Source of the DNA: JALYGJ01 sp963781705
GTDB lineage: Bacteria > Chloroflexota > Limnocylindria > Limnocylindrales > CSP1-4
Direction of reading: 5' to 3'
NCBI GenBank assembly: GCA_963781705.1
Contig: CAWAGP010000001.1
Span: forward strand, 682,001 to 746,000
DNA: 64,000 bases
Shown here: piece after piece, positions 35,374-46,425 of the stretch
Numbering within the stretch: position 1 is the first letter of the stretch
Layout: each line of letters starts with the position of its first letter
Notes under the pieces: model-generated
The model's database searches: none
What the model was told of the DNA's origin: nothing
The model's input: only the letters and a program-made list of their open reading frames with translations
Position numbers and translations under genes: made by a program

Positions 35374-36293
35374 CCCGAAACGCCCTTGACGTGGGTACAC
35401 GAGAGGACGAGCCTCCGCGCGTGGGGAAGTCGAAACACCAGCCCTCAGTCGCTGGGGCGCCCGATATCGAGGGCATCTTTCCTGATCCGCCGGTGGACGA
35501 GGCCGGCTCCCCAGTGCGAACGATCTCGAACAAGGCATACCTTGTGGAGCTGGCCAGGCTGCACATCGAACTGGTCAAGCTCCAGGAATGGATCCGCCAC
35601 GAGGGCCTGAAGGTCGTCGTCCTGTTCGAAGGCCGCGACGCCGCCGGCAAGGGCGGCGCGATCAAGACGATCACCATCCGCCTCAACCCGCGCTATGCGC
35701 GCGTCGTGGCACTCGGCACACCGACCGAGCGCCAGAAGACCGAGTGGTATTTCCAGCGCTACGTTGCCGAGCTGCCGGCCGGCGGCGAGATGGTCCTGTT
35801 CGACCGCAGTTGGTACAACCGGGCCGGCGTTGAGCGGGTGATGGGCTTCTGCACTGAGGAGGAGTACCGCGAGTTCCTGCGCTCGTGCCCCGAGTTCGAG
35901 CGGATGCTCGTCCGCGCGGGTATCACGCTGGTCAAGTACTGGTTCAGTGTCAGTGACGCGGAGCAGGAGCGGCGCTTCCAGAGTCGCATCGACGACCCGA
36001 CCAAGCGCTGGAAGCTGAGCCCGATGGATCTCCAGTCGCGTGCGCGCTGGGTCGAGTACTCAAAAGCGAAGGACGAGATGTTCGCCCATACCGACATCAA
36101 GCAGGCGCCCTGGTACGTGGTCAACGCCGACAACAAGAAGCGCGCCCGGCTCAACCTCATCCAGCACCTGCTGGGCCTCTTCCCGTACCGCGATCTGACG
36201 CCCGCGCCCATAGTGCTGCCACCGCGCGAGCCGGATCACGGTTACGTCCGGCCGCCGATGACCGACCAGACCTTCGTGCCCGAGGTCTACTGA
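35370..36293 (+). CDS. ppk2: Polyphosphate kinase 2
   Basis: The 307-aa kinase uses polyphosphate to phosphorylate nucleotides (or the reverse). Walker A is VLFEGRDAAGKGGAIK, Walker B is MVLFDRSWYNRAGVERVMGF and the lid module is RRFQSRIDDPTKRWKLSPMD. The length and the N-terminal part fit class I (NDP-phosphorylating) PPK2, though class cannot be fixed from motifs alone. TTG at 35370 overlaps the NUDIX stop (TTGA). The last gene of the seven-gene xdh chain; it is convergent with the amidohydrolase and overlaps it by seven bases. Confidence 0.94.
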   Translation: MTRNALDVGTREDEPPRVGKSKHQPSVAGAPDIEGIFPDPPVDEAGSPVRTISNKAYLVELARLHIELVKLQEWIRHEGLKVVVLFEGRDAAGKGGAIKTITIRLNPRYARVVALGTPTERQKTEWYFQRYVAELPAGGEMVLFDRSWYNRAGVERVMGFCTEEEYREFLRSCPEFERMLVRAGITLVKYWFSVSDAEQERRFQSRIDDPTKRWKLSPMDLQSRARWVEYSKAKDEMFAHTDIKQAPWYVVNADNKKRARLNLIQHLLGLFPYRDLTPAPIVLPPREPDHGYVRPPMTDQTFVPEVY

Positions 36294-37747
36294 GGCAGCT
36301 GCGGCGACCCGCGCTGTTGGAACCGACCGTATCCACGGCGGCCGACGAAGCGGCCGTCACGGATGACGGACTCGCCGCGTACCAGTACCGAGTGGACGCG
36401 ACCGGCCAGCGCCATCCCCTCGTACGGCGTGTAGTCGCTGGTGTGGTGGAGGTCGGCGGCGCGGAGGGTTCGCCGCTCGGTGGGATCGAAGATGACCAGG
36501 TCGGCGTCCTTGCCAACCTCGATCGAACCCTTGGCGTTGAGTCCGAACAGGCGGGCGGGTGCCGTCGACAGCACCTCGACCATCCGCTCGAGGGTCATCC
36601 GGCCGCGCACCACACCCTCGTTGTAGACGATCGCCAGCAGCGTTTCGATGCCCGGTGCGCCGTTGCTGATGCGATCGAACGGCTCGGCCCAGCGGCTCTT
36701 CTCGACCGCAAGCCGATCGGGTACGTGGTCGGTCGAAACGACGGCGAGCGTGCCAGAGGCTAGCCCTTTCCACAGCGCCGCGACGTCGTCCGCTGAGCGG
36801 AGCGGCGGTGAGATGACGTACTTCGCCGCTTCATCCGGCTCGAGGTCGTAGCGCGACTCGTCGAGCGCCAGAAAGTGCGGGCATGTCTCGGCGATCACCA
36901 GCTCACCTTTCGCGCGCGCCGAACGCACCTCCTCGAGCGCGGCCGCACACGACAGGTGCACAACGTACAGTGGCGCGCCGGCGTCACGCGCCAGCTCGAT
37001 CGCCTTGCGCGTCCCGGCAGCCTCGACGGCCGCCGGGCGCGAATGGGCATGGAATCGTGGCGCTGTCTTGCCCTCGTCGAGCAGCCGTCGCGTGCGCTCC
37101 TCGAGCGCGGCGCGGTCCTCGCAGTGGACCATCAGCAGTCCGCCCGACGTCGCCGTCACGCGCAGGGCGTCCGCGATCGCGTCGTCGGACAGGGCAAAGT
37201 CGTAGACCATGAATGCCTTGAACGTCGGTATGCCGGCTTCGATCGCCGCACGGATCTCGTGCTCCAGGTCGGCGTGCGTCGGCCGGAGCACCAGGTTCAG
37301 GCCATAATCGACCGCCGAGTCGGAATCGGTCTGCCGGCGCCAGGCCTCGATATCGCCGGACAGCGAGCCCGTCTGCACCGAACCCGTGCCGGGATTGTTG
37401 AAGGCAAGGAAGGTCGTCGTACCGCCGAACGCGGCCGCTACCGAGTCCCGGAAGAAGCGGTCCGGCTCGGCGTCGGTGGCGACGCGAGTGTGAGTGTGGA
37501 CGTCGACCACGCCCGGCAGAACGAGCATGCCCGCGGCGTCGAGCTCGCGCGCATCGGCCGATTCGGCGACGCAGCCCACCCCCATGATGCGGCCGCCGCT
37601 GATGGCGACATCAACACGGCGGCGCCCGCCAGGCGTAACGACCGTCCCGCCGCGGACGATCAGTTCAACGGCCGCGGTTGCGCTGCGGACCGTTCCGCGA
37701 CCGTCTACGACTGTTCCTCGATGACGATGTCCTGGGCACCCTCCCAC
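36287..37747 (-). CDS. Hydantoinase/dihydropyrimidinase-type amidohydrolase, probable allantoinase role
   Basis: The cyclic-amidohydrolase has all metal ligands: VDVHTHTRV (HxH), the carboxylated lysine in IPTFKAFMVYDF, MVHCED, VVHLSC and VVSTDHVPD. KYVISPPLRSADDVAALWKG is typical of dihydropyrimidinase/hydantoinase rather than classical AllB. In this setting (next to uricase, HIU hydrolase and OHCU decarboxylase), opening of S-allantoin is the likely reaction. The start is uncertain: homology begins near 37672 (VELIVRGGTVV) with no ATG/GTG/TTG there, so GTG at 37747, overlapping the DUF3830 gene by 43 bases, is the nearest standard start. Confidence 0.85.
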   Translation of the reverse strand: MGGCPGHRHRGTVVDGRGTVRSATAAVELIVRGGTVVTPGGRRRVDVAISGGRIMGVGCVAESADARELDAAGMLVLPGVVDVHTHTRVATDAEPDRFFRDSVAAAFGGTTTFLAFNNPGTGSVQTGSLSGDIEAWRRQTDSDSAVDYGLNLVLRPTHADLEHEIRAAIEAGIPTFKAFMVYDFALSDDAIADALRVTATSGGLLMVHCEDRAALEERTRRLLDEGKTAPRFHAHSRPAAVEAAGTRKAIELARDAGAPLYVVHLSCAAALEEVRSARAKGELVIAETCPHFLALDESRYDLEPDEAAKYVISPPLRSADDVAALWKGLASGTLAVVSTDHVPDRLAVEKSRWAEPFDRISNGAPGIETLLAIVYNEGVVRGRMTLERMVEVLSTAPARLFGLNAKGSIEVGKDADLVIFDPTERRTLRAADLHHTSDYTPYEGMALAGRVHSVLVRGESVIRDGRFVGRRGYGRFQQRGSPQLPQ

Positions 37748-38121
37748 AGGACACGGCGGCCCATCTCCGGCAGCTGGTCCTGGCCGTCCACGATGGTCGC
37801 GAAGTGGTTGCCAGCCAGCTGGCCAACCTTCGACGAGAATGTGACGCCGCCATAGGCCACAAGGATTTCGCACTCGGAGAGGTCGCCCGGGTAGACGATG
37901 AGTTGCCCCGGCGCCGGGTGACTGGTGTGATGTTCGAAGCCGACGCCCAGCTTCAGGTCGCCCAGCGGTATCCAGCATCCCTCGCCACTCCAGCGGCAGT
38001 GGATGAGCTTGCTGCGCAGCGGCAGCAGGCGACGGATCGCCTCGGCGGTGCGCGGCGCTTCCGCCTCCCAGCGAGCGATAAAGTTGAGGTCGCCGACGCG
38101 GACCGATATGACGTCACCCAC
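37705..38121 (-). CDS. DUF3830 family protein (cyclophilin-like fold)
   Basis: The 138-aa protein fits DUF3830 over its length: FIARWEAEAPRTAEAIRRLL, SKLIHCRWSGEGCWIPLGDL, TSHPAPGQLIVYPG, LSECEILVAYGG and AGNHFATIVDG, ending RVLWEGAQDIVIEE. The fold is cyclophilin-like, but no function is known. GTG at 38121 is chosen because the HIU hydrolase start lies just 39 bases away on the other strand; the longer frame is antisense to that gene. It precedes and overlaps the hydantoinase-type gene, so it is probably a partner in ring opening or substrate handling. Confidence 0.85.
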   Translation of the reverse strand: MGDVISVRVGDLNFIARWEAEAPRTAEAIRRLLPLRSKLIHCRWSGEGCWIPLGDLKLGVGFEHHTSHPAPGQLIVYPGDLSECEILVAYGGVTFSSKVGQLAGNHFATIVDGQDQLPEMGRRVLWEGAQDIVIEEQS

Positions 38122-38160
38122 GCACGGAAGGTTAGCGCCGAGCGCAGGCAGAGGAGGCTC

Positions 38161-38481
38161 ATGGACGAGGCGCCAACGGTCTCGACGCACGTACTCGACC
38201 TCGAGCGCGGCCGCCCAAGCGCGGGCATCGCGGTCCGGCTGTTCCGCCTTGGCGAGGTCACCGAAATCGCCGTCGGCGCTGGCACGACCGACACTGACGG
38301 GCGCATCCGGCGGTTGCTCGAGGGCCCGCTGACGGTGGGCGATTACCGGCTGGAAGCCGAGCTGAGTGGGCCGTTCTTCCGACGTGTGAGCCTGACGTTC
38401 CGGGTCAGCGACGCGTCGCGCAGCTGCCACGTACCGCTGCTCATCGCGCCGTTCTCGGTAGCGACGTACCGCGGCAGTTGA
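38161..38481 (+). CDS. uraH: 5-hydroxyisourate hydrolase (transthyretin-like)
   Basis: The 106-aa enzyme hydrolyses 5-hydroxyisourate, the uricase product, to OHCU. It has the N-terminal STHVLDLERGRPSAG with catalytic His, a central IRRLLEGPLTVGDYRLEAE and the hallmark C-terminus VATYRGS; SCHVPLLIAPF supplies another active-site residue. ATG at 38161 follows a strong AGGAGG (38152-38157), which settles the start against a longer frame running through DUF3830. It overlaps uraD by one base (TGATG). Confidence 0.95.
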   Translation: MDEAPTVSTHVLDLERGRPSAGIAVRLFRLGEVTEIAVGAGTTDTDGRIRRLLEGPLTVGDYRLEAELSGPFFRRVSLTFRVSDASRSCHVPLLIAPFSVATYRGS

Positions 38482-38945
38482 TGCGGCCCGCGCCGTCAGA
38501 TCTGGCGCTGCTATTCGAGGGAGCCCCGCGCTTCATCGAGCGGCTGTCGAGCGTGCCGGGCGATTCGTGGGCCGACTTCTTCGATCGCGCCACTGCGCTC
38601 GCGAGCACCATGCCCGAGCTCGAGCAGATCGAACTGCTCGACGCTCATCCGCGCATCGGTGCCGATCCGGCGACGGTGTCGGCGCTGTCATACCGCGAGC
38701 AGGGCTACGACCGGGATGCCGGCCATGCCGCGCTGAGCGAACGCCTCGACACCTTGAACGAGGCGTATGAAGCGCGCTTTGGCTTTCGCTTCGTGATCTT
38801 CGTCAACGGCCGTCCGCGCGCCGAGATCGCCGACATGCTGGAGGAGCGGCTGGCCGCCCGGCGCGCGGACGAGCTGGCGCGCGGGCTGTCGGACGTCATC
38901 GCTATCGCGCGTGACCGGGCGGCCAAGCTGGAGGTTGGTGCATGA
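38481..38945 (+). CDS. uraD: OHCU decarboxylase
   Basis: The 154-aa all-helical protein decarboxylates 2-oxo-4-hydroxy-4-carboxy-5-ureidoimidazoline to S-allantoin. LLDAHPRIG at about residues 53-61 carries the catalytic histidine, and LNEAYEARFGFRFVIFVNGR is the second family signature. ATG at 38481 overlaps the uraH stop; a TTG one codon earlier is less likely. Its end overlaps the uricase ATG by four bases, so the three urate steps are co-translated. Confidence 0.95.
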   Translation: MRPAPSDLALLFEGAPRFIERLSSVPGDSWADFFDRATALASTMPELEQIELLDAHPRIGADPATVSALSYREQGYDRDAGHAALSERLDTLNEAYEARFGFRFVIFVNGRPRAEIADMLEERLAARRADELARGLSDVIAIARDRAAKLEVGA

Positions 38946-39868
38946 AGGCAGAGATCTACTACGGCAAGGCCGATGTGGCGACCTATCGAACCCACGGCAC
39001 GCCGCTGACCGGAATCCGACTGATCCCCGAATCGAGCTTCAGCGGACGATCCAACGCCCTGCTGGCGGCCGAAATCGAGGTCCAGGTGCTGGGCACGGCG
39101 TTCATGGCCGCCTACACCGACGGCGACAACCGCCTGGTCGTGGCGACCGACACGATGAAGAACTTCATCCACCGCGAGTCGCTCGCATTCGATGGCGCCA
39201 CGCTCGAGGAGTGGCTGATGTTCATCGGCCGGCGTTTTCTCGAGACGTATCCGCACATGGAGCGGCTGCGGGTCAGCGGGACCGAGATCGCCTTTGAGCC
39301 GGAGGTGGTGCCGGCCGCCGACGGCGACGGTTTCGCCGCGAGCACCAGGCTCTTCGCGCGCCGCCACGACGATCGATCGACCGCAAGCCTGGAGCTCTCA
39401 CGCTCGTCCGGCGGCGTCGTGGTAGACGATCTCGCGTGCGGCCGCGACGGGCTGCAGCTAATCAAGCTGACCGGCTCGTCGTTCGCGGACTTCGCGCGCG
39501 ACGAGTACACCACGCTGCCGGAGCGCACGGACCGGCCGCTGTACGTCCACATCGACGTCGGTTGGCACTACGCCGACAGCGCCGACGGCCTGGCCGCCGA
39601 CCACGCCCGCTACGTCGCCGGCGAGCAGATCGCCGACCTGGTCGCGGCTGTCTTCGAGCGCTTCGTCAGCCTGTCGATCCAGCACCTGGTCAACGAGATG
39701 GGTCACGCCATCCTGGAGAGTTTCCCGCAGCTTGCGGAGGTTTCTTTCGAGGCGCAGAACCGGCTCTGGGACGTTGCCGTGAGCTCCGCGGACGACGAAC
39801 AGGTCAGGGTCTACCACGACCCGCGGCCGCCCTACGGCCGGATCGGCCTGGTCTTGCGCCGCGACTGA
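38942..39868 (+). CDS. uox: Urate oxidase (uricase)
   Basis: The 308-aa cofactor-free oxidase converts urate and O2 to 5-hydroxyisourate and H2O2. It has two T-fold halves with VATDTMKNF (catalytic Thr/Lys region) and IKLTGSSFADFARDEYTTLP followed by TDRPLYVH, the uricase signature; residues for substrate binding such as FEAQNRLW and the late Gln/Asn region are in place. There is no peroxisome-type C-terminal signal, as expected of a bacterium. The Bcp peroxiredoxin elsewhere in the window might help with the peroxide produced. Confidence 0.95.
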   Translation: MKAEIYYGKADVATYRTHGTPLTGIRLIPESSFSGRSNALLAAEIEVQVLGTAFMAAYTDGDNRLVVATDTMKNFIHRESLAFDGATLEEWLMFIGRRFLETYPHMERLRVSGTEIAFEPEVVPAADGDGFAASTRLFARRHDDRSTASLELSRSSGGVVVDDLACGRDGLQLIKLTGSSFADFARDEYTTLPERTDRPLYVHIDVGWHYADSADGLAADHARYVAGEQIADLVAAVFERFVSLSIQHLVNEMGHAILESFPQLAEVSFEAQNRLWDVAVSSADDEQVRVYHDPRPPYGRIGLVLRRD

Positions 39869-39934
39869 CGACCACCTATTCAGCACTTCCGCGAGACTCG
39901 CGGACGGATCACGATTGGCGCAGGAGGTGCCATT

Positions 39935-40381
39935 GTGTCAGCCATTGCCGCGCGGTTCGATCTGGCCCGCGCCGGCCTTGCCGGTCTGGCCGCCGTCATC
40001 GCCGGACTCGCTGCGGTGCTGTACGCGAACGATCTCGGGGTCAACTTCCCGACGATCGTCGTCCCCCTTCTGACGCTAGGCTCCATTGTGGCCGCCGCAC
40101 TGACTGTCCTGCCCTCACGAGGCACCTGGGGCGTCAATCGAAGGGCTGCGGCCGCGCTGGTAGCCACGATCTGGGTAATCTGCGACATTCCAGTGTGGTT
40201 TCTTGCCCTGCTGGTCGCGACAGGCTGTGCCTGCGCCCAGGGACCTGGGTACGTGCCTTCCGAGTTGCTCGGTCTCGGAACCCGCCAATGGGTGGCCATG
40301 GCGCTGCTGGCCGGTCCGCTGCTACTGCTACTCGCCACCTCGCCGCTGCCCGACCGACTAACGCTCCCCTCGCGGCGCTGA
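39935..40381 (+). CDS. Four-helix membrane protein of unknown function
   Basis: The 148-aa protein has helices at about residues 12-30, 40-60, 70-95 and 118-137. A CAC motif (ATGCACAQGPG) lies in the loop before the last helix. No family recognised. GTG at 39935 follows AGGAGGTG, one of the strongest ribosome sites in the window, so it is surely translated. It follows uricase with a 66-base gap and overlaps the convergent mocA-type gene by 24 bases. Confidence 0.75.
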   Translation: MSAIAARFDLARAGLAGLAAVIAGLAAVLYANDLGVNFPTIVVPLLTLGSIVAAALTVLPSRGTWGVNRRAAAALVATIWVICDIPVWFLALLVATGCACAQGPGYVPSELLGLGTRQWVAMALLAGPLLLLLATSPLPDRLTLPSRR

Positions 40382-41020
40382 GTGTCGCGGCGGCTCAGTC
40401 GGGGAAGAGCACGCAGGCCCTTCTGAGTCGAGCGCCGCCAGTTGGTCAGGCGTGTCCACGTCCGGGTTGCCTCCGCCGATATCGACGTAGCGAACCAGTT
40501 CGGATCTTGAGCCGAAGATCTGCGACATACCTCTATCACCGCGCAGCTCGCGCACCAAGGCCCACGCCGACCGTTCGAGCAGGACCGGATTGCCGGCCGC
40601 TCCTGCGTAGCGCGGCACGACGATCGGCCGTCGCGGGTCACGCGTGGCGGCCAAGATGGATTGCAGCTGCGCCAGCGACAGCCGTGGCTGATCTGCGAGC
40701 AGGATGATCGCCCGGTCGGCGTCGGCCCGATCCGCCAGCGCGCTGAAGCCGGCCCGGAGCGAACCCGAGATGCCCCGCTCAGGCGTGGGGTTGATGACTC
40801 GCAGCTCATCGCGCCATGCGATGCGTGCCTCGAACTCGGTCGCCGACTCGCCCAGAACGACCACCACCGGCTTCAGCACGGCGGCGGCAGCCAGCTCGAG
40901 AACGTGCTGGATGAGCGGCCGGCCGTCGAGCTCGGCAAGCAGTTTGCCGCCACCGAAACGGCGGCCGAGTCCGGCAGCGAGGATGACGGCTGCCGTGCGG
41001 CCGTGGAGACGCTCATCCAC
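40358..41020 (-). CDS. mocA: Molybdenum-cofactor cytidylyltransferase / MobA-like nucleotidyltransferase
   Basis: The 220-aa enzyme has the signature VILAAGLGRRFGGGKLLAEL (nucleotide-binding loop), LLADQPRLS (metal-binding aspartate) and the closing VRYVDIGGGNPDVDTPDQL. MocA-type enzymes attach CMP to Mo-molybdopterin for the xanthine oxidase family, which fits the xdh operon 9 kb away. GTG at 41020. It is transcribed away from trmB's direction of start and is probably in one unit with the TrmB-type gene upstream (nine bases). Confidence 0.87.
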   Translation of the reverse strand: MDERLHGRTAAVILAAGLGRRFGGGKLLAELDGRPLIQHVLELAAAAVLKPVVVVLGESATEFEARIAWRDELRVINPTPERGISGSLRAGFSALADRADADRAIILLADQPRLSLAQLQSILAATRDPRRPIVVPRYAGAAGNPVLLERSAWALVRELRGDRGMSQIFGSRSELVRYVDIGGGNPDVDTPDQLAALDSEGPACSSPTEPPRHSAPRGER

Positions 41021-41029
41021 GCTCGCGAC

Positions 41030-41893
41030 TCAGGCCACGGAAGAGGGTGCCGCCAGCATCTCTCGTGTCTGCTCGAAGGTGAGGCCGGTCTGCCACATCG
41101 CGTCGAAGGCGGTCTTGAGCACCTGCGCCAGCGCCCGGTGCTCGACGACCATGATCGTCAGATCGGAGCTGCCGGCGACCGGATCCTCCATGCCGAACAT
41201 CACGATCGTCTCGTCGATGATGACCAGCTTCAGCGGCAAGCTGGGCACGAAGCGCGCCTGCTCGCCGGCCTCAAGGAAACGCTGCACCCCGCGGATCACG
41301 GCCGGCTCGTCAAAGACCGAGTACTCGTACAGCGACCGTGCCTCGTGCGTGCGCGTCAGCTGCAGGCCATCGACGTTCTCCTGTGGCGGCGTCGCGTAGG
41401 GCGGCTTCGTGAACACCAGGATTTCGCGCTTGACGCTGGCCTGCAGCTCGGCGAACCGTTCGTTGATCGCGCGCTTGTCGCGCAACACCTCGATGAACTC
41501 GAGCGGGTCGCTGTTCGCCTGGCCGGCCTCGTACGCCGGCTTCAGGTCGCTCGCCATCTCGCGCGCGCGATGCTCCATGGACTCGAGGTTCTCGCGATGA
41601 GCGCTGAGCATCAGCTCGACGGCCGACTCGGGCGGCGTGGCAGAGTACTTGACGACGTTGCCCGGCCGGGCGACGGCGAGGCCCTTCTCGACCAGGCTGG
41701 CCAGCACGTCGTAGATCCGCTGGCGCGGCAGTCCTGACTGCCGCGCCACCTGCGCGGCGGTGAATGACTCGCGCCGAATGAGCGTCAGGTAGGCCTTGGC
41801 TTCGTAACTGGTCAGGCCCAGCTGCGCCAGCTGGCTGACGAACCCATCCCCTTCCACTGCGTACATATCGTCCCACGTCGGCAGCTGCTCCAC
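41030..41893 (-). CDS. TrmB-family transcriptional regulator
   Basis: The 287-aa protein has an N-terminal winged helix (about residues 18-75: LTSYEAKAYLTLIRRESFTA then VARQSGLPRQRIYDVLASLV), a short coiled linker (about 85-110) and a C-terminal PLD-like effector-binding domain (about 115-285). TrmB proteins usually sense sugars or central metabolites. GTG at 41893; an in-frame ATG at 41866 is possible. TTGACA lies just upstream but no good -10 accompanies it. It is divergent from the YyaL gene and upstream of mocA. Confidence 0.87.
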   Translation of the reverse strand: MEQLPTWDDMYAVEGDGFVSQLAQLGLTSYEAKAYLTLIRRESFTAAQVARQSGLPRQRIYDVLASLVEKGLAVARPGNVVKYSATPPESAVELMLSAHRENLESMEHRAREMASDLKPAYEAGQANSDPLEFIEVLRDKRAINERFAELQASVKREILVFTKPPYATPPQENVDGLQLTRTHEARSLYEYSVFDEPAVIRGVQRFLEAGEQARFVPSLPLKLVIIDETIVMFGMEDPVAGSSDLTIMVVEHRALAQVLKTAFDAMWQTGLTFEQTREMLAAPSSVA

Positions 41894-41935
41894 CCACCAG
41901 TGGTGTCAACGCGGGCGCGCGCTAGCATCGGACGG

Positions 41936-43959
<2,024 letters not shown>

Positions 43960-43963
<4 letters not shown>

Positions 43964-44652
43964 CCGGGCTGGCGCGGCTGGCCGATCCCGCGGCGCTCAT
44001 CTTCGACCTGGACGGCACGCTGGTCGACACGGTCGACCAGCGCATCGAAGCGTGGCTGGCGACGTTCGCCGAGGTGGGCATTCCCGCGGACCGCGGCGAG
44101 GTTGCGGCGCTGATCGGCTCGGACGGCAAGCATCTCACCAGGCAGATCGCGGCGCGCGCCGGCAGAACGGTCGATGACAGCGCCCAGGAGTGGATCGACC
44201 GGCGTGCCGGCGAGGCATTCGATCAGCTCAACGCGCGTCCGCGGCCGGTGCGCGGCGCGAGGCGGCTGCTGCTGGCGCTGGAGCAGGGAGAGCTGCCGTG
44301 GGCCATCGCCACGTCCAGTCGGGCGGCCCAGGTCGATGCGTCGCTGGCAGCGCTGCGCCTGCGAGGGCGGCCGTTGATCGTCGATGGCAGCCACGTCGAG
44401 CATGCCAAGCCGGCCCCCGATCTGTTGTTGCTGGCCGCCCACCATTTGTTGCGGCCGCCGGACGGGTGCTGGTACGCGGGCGACTCGACCTGGGACATGC
44501 TCGCCGCGTCGGCGGCCGGCATGGTCGGCATCGGACTCGCCTATGGTGCCGCTTCCGCGATCGACCTTCGCGCCGCGGGCGCACAGACGACGACCACGTT
44601 CAGCGGTCTGGCGGCCGACCTGCGCCGGCGCGGATTGCTGCCGCCGACCTAG
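43960..44652 (+). CDS. HAD-superfamily phosphatase (phosphoglycolate-phosphatase/beta-PGM-like)
   Basis: The 230-aa protein has motif I FDLDGTLVDT (nucleophile and acid aspartates, about residues 16-25), motif II ATSS, motif III with the lysine in EHAKPAPDL, and motif IV GDSTWDM. Its cap domain is helical (subclass I). Substrate cannot be assigned; phosphoglycolate phosphatase would fit the glyoxylate theme but is only a guess. TTG at 43960 overlaps the YyaL stop (TTGA). Convergent with the LCP gene (four-base overlap). Confidence 0.88.
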
Positions 44653-46265
44653 TTGCGCGGCGGGCAGGCCTGGCTGGGATTCGAAGGCGTCGGCTGCGGC
44701 ACCGGCTCAGGCTCGCTGAATATGTTCGTCACCAGCGACGAGATGTCGGCCATGCTCGTCAACTGGTTGAGCGACCCGGGCGTCAGGCTGACCTGGTACA
44801 TGCGCGACGCATCCACTCGCTCGGCGGCCTGGGCAAGGAAGGGCACGTCCGTGTCGCTGAACGTGGTGAACAGGTTCTCCTGGGCGACCTGGAGCAACGC
44901 CGGGATGTGCGGCAACAGGCTGAGCGGGTCGAGCTGCTTGCGGACAGATGCCAGCACGAACTGCTGCCGGCGTTCGCGCTGGTAGTCGGAGTCCTGGTGG
45001 CGTGAGCGGGCGTAGGCCAGCGCGTCCTCTGGATTGAGGAATTGGCAGCCGGCCTGGAAGTTCACTGGGTACAGCTGCTGCTGCGAGTTGTAGTACGCGT
45101 CGTCCTGCAGCGGCGCCGGAATGTCGAGCCAGATGCCGCCATCGGGCAGGTTGGCGACAAGGCTCACGAAACCCTTGAGATTGACGGCCATGACGCCGTC
45201 GATCGTCTGGCCGGTCATCTGCTGGAGGGTCCCTTCCAGCGCCCGCCAGCCCCGCAGGCAGTCGAACTGCTGCTGACACTCTGGCCCGATACCGTCCGAT
45301 CCGACCCACTGGTTGGGCTGCGAGGCCGCGTCACGCCAGAGGGCGTTGAGGTAGTTGTCGTAGACACCGCCCGGGCGGGCGCCGGCATCCTCCGGCGATA
45401 GTGGAATCTGGAACCAGTCGGGGTAGCGCGTCGCGGCCGTGCAGAAGGGCAGGTTGAGCGTGCGGCTGCACATGTTGCGCGGGAAGCTGAACAGCGCCGC
45501 CTTACCGCTCTCGATGTCGACGCTGAGCAGGATCATCGAGTCGGTACGCAGGCTGTTGGTGTCGAGGCCCGTATCGGAACGGGAGTCGCCACCGACGATC
45601 AGCACGTTCAGCCGTCCGTCCTGCGCCCACGAAGGCCATCCGGTGAGATCGACCGACGGCAGCGGAGTGCGCGTCGCCTGTGGCCCGACGGAACCGGTCG
45701 GCTCCTGCGTTGGGGTGCCGGTGCTCGCTTCGGGCGAGCCACTCGGCGCAGGGCTGTCCTGGCTGTCGCTGGGGAGGGGAATGAGACTCTGAGGCGCCGA
45801 GGAAGGGGTCGGGCTCAGTCCCGGCGCCAAGCCGCCAGAATGCGACGGATCGAAAATACTCGCCAACCCGCGATTGACATCGACGCCGACGACCTCCGGC
45901 ACACCGTGGATCACGATTGCCAGCGCGACCAACATCGCCAACGCGATCGGCGCGCCGCGCGGATAGCCGAAGTTGCGGACTCGCTCGCGCTGCGCCACGG
46001 CGTACGCGTCGAGCATCGCAGCGACGTGGTAGCAGAAGAACGCCACGTTGAGGATCAGCAGACCGATCTGGACACTGTTGAGCGCGAGCGACAGCAGCGT
46101 GTCCTTGCCGGCCAGCAGCACCAGCCAGACGACTGCCGCGACGAAGAACAGCATCGGCAGCGCCCAGACGACGCCCTTGCGCGTTTCGCCGGCGTATATC
46201 TGACCCAGTCCGGGGAACAGGAACGACAGCAGCGCGGCAATCGCCGGTGACGGGTTGGCACTCAT
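44649..46265 (-). CDS. LCP (LytR-CpsA-Psr) family protein with multi-helix N-terminus
   Basis: The 538-aa protein has an N-terminal TM2-like region (PGLGQIYAGETRKGVVWALP and three to four helices to about residue 125), a Pro/Ser/Thr-rich linker (about 145-205) and an extracytoplasmic LCP catalytic domain (about 215-490) with NVLIVGGDSRSD, LRTDSMILLSVD, FSFPRNM and ALAYARSRHQDSDYQRERRQ, the conserved Arg/Asp set that binds polyprenyl-pyrophosphate. LCP enzymes attach glycopolymers to the cell wall or other carriers. ATG at 46265. Confidence 0.88.
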   Translation of the reverse strand: MSANPSPAIAALLSFLFPGLGQIYAGETRKGVVWALPMLFFVAAVVWLVLLAGKDTLLSLALNSVQIGLLILNVAFFCYHVAAMLDAYAVAQRERVRNFGYPRGAPIALAMLVALAIVIHGVPEVVGVDVNRGLASIFDPSHSGGLAPGLSPTPSSAPQSLIPLPSDSQDSPAPSGSPEASTGTPTQEPTGSVGPQATRTPLPSVDLTGWPSWAQDGRLNVLIVGGDSRSDTGLDTNSLRTDSMILLSVDIESGKAALFSFPRNMCSRTLNLPFCTAATRYPDWFQIPLSPEDAGARPGGVYDNYLNALWRDAASQPNQWVGSDGIGPECQQQFDCLRGWRALEGTLQQMTGQTIDGVMAVNLKGFVSLVANLPDGGIWLDIPAPLQDDAYYNSQQQLYPVNFQAGCQFLNPEDALAYARSRHQDSDYQRERRQQFVLASVRKQLDPLSLLPHIPALLQVAQENLFTTFSDTDVPFLAQAAERVDASRMYQVSLTPGSLNQLTSMADISSLVTNIFSEPEPVPQPTPSNPSQACPPRN

Positions 46266-46425
46266 CTAAAAGTCAAAACCCCCGAGAGCGGAGTGGTGCG
46301 GCCCAAAGACTGGCCATACGCACGTTTTGTTCCCGCATACCAGGGCGCGACCGCGGGAGCGGGTGCGAGTCTACGTCAAGACGAGCGATGACCGCCGCCT
46401 GCTGCGGAGTTGGGCGAGTCGCGCC

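Noticed and set aside
37678..38160. N-terminal extension of HIU hydrolase (267-codon frame)
   Set aside because: Antisense to DUF3830; the AGGAGG before ATG 38161 and family length (about 106 aa) settle it.
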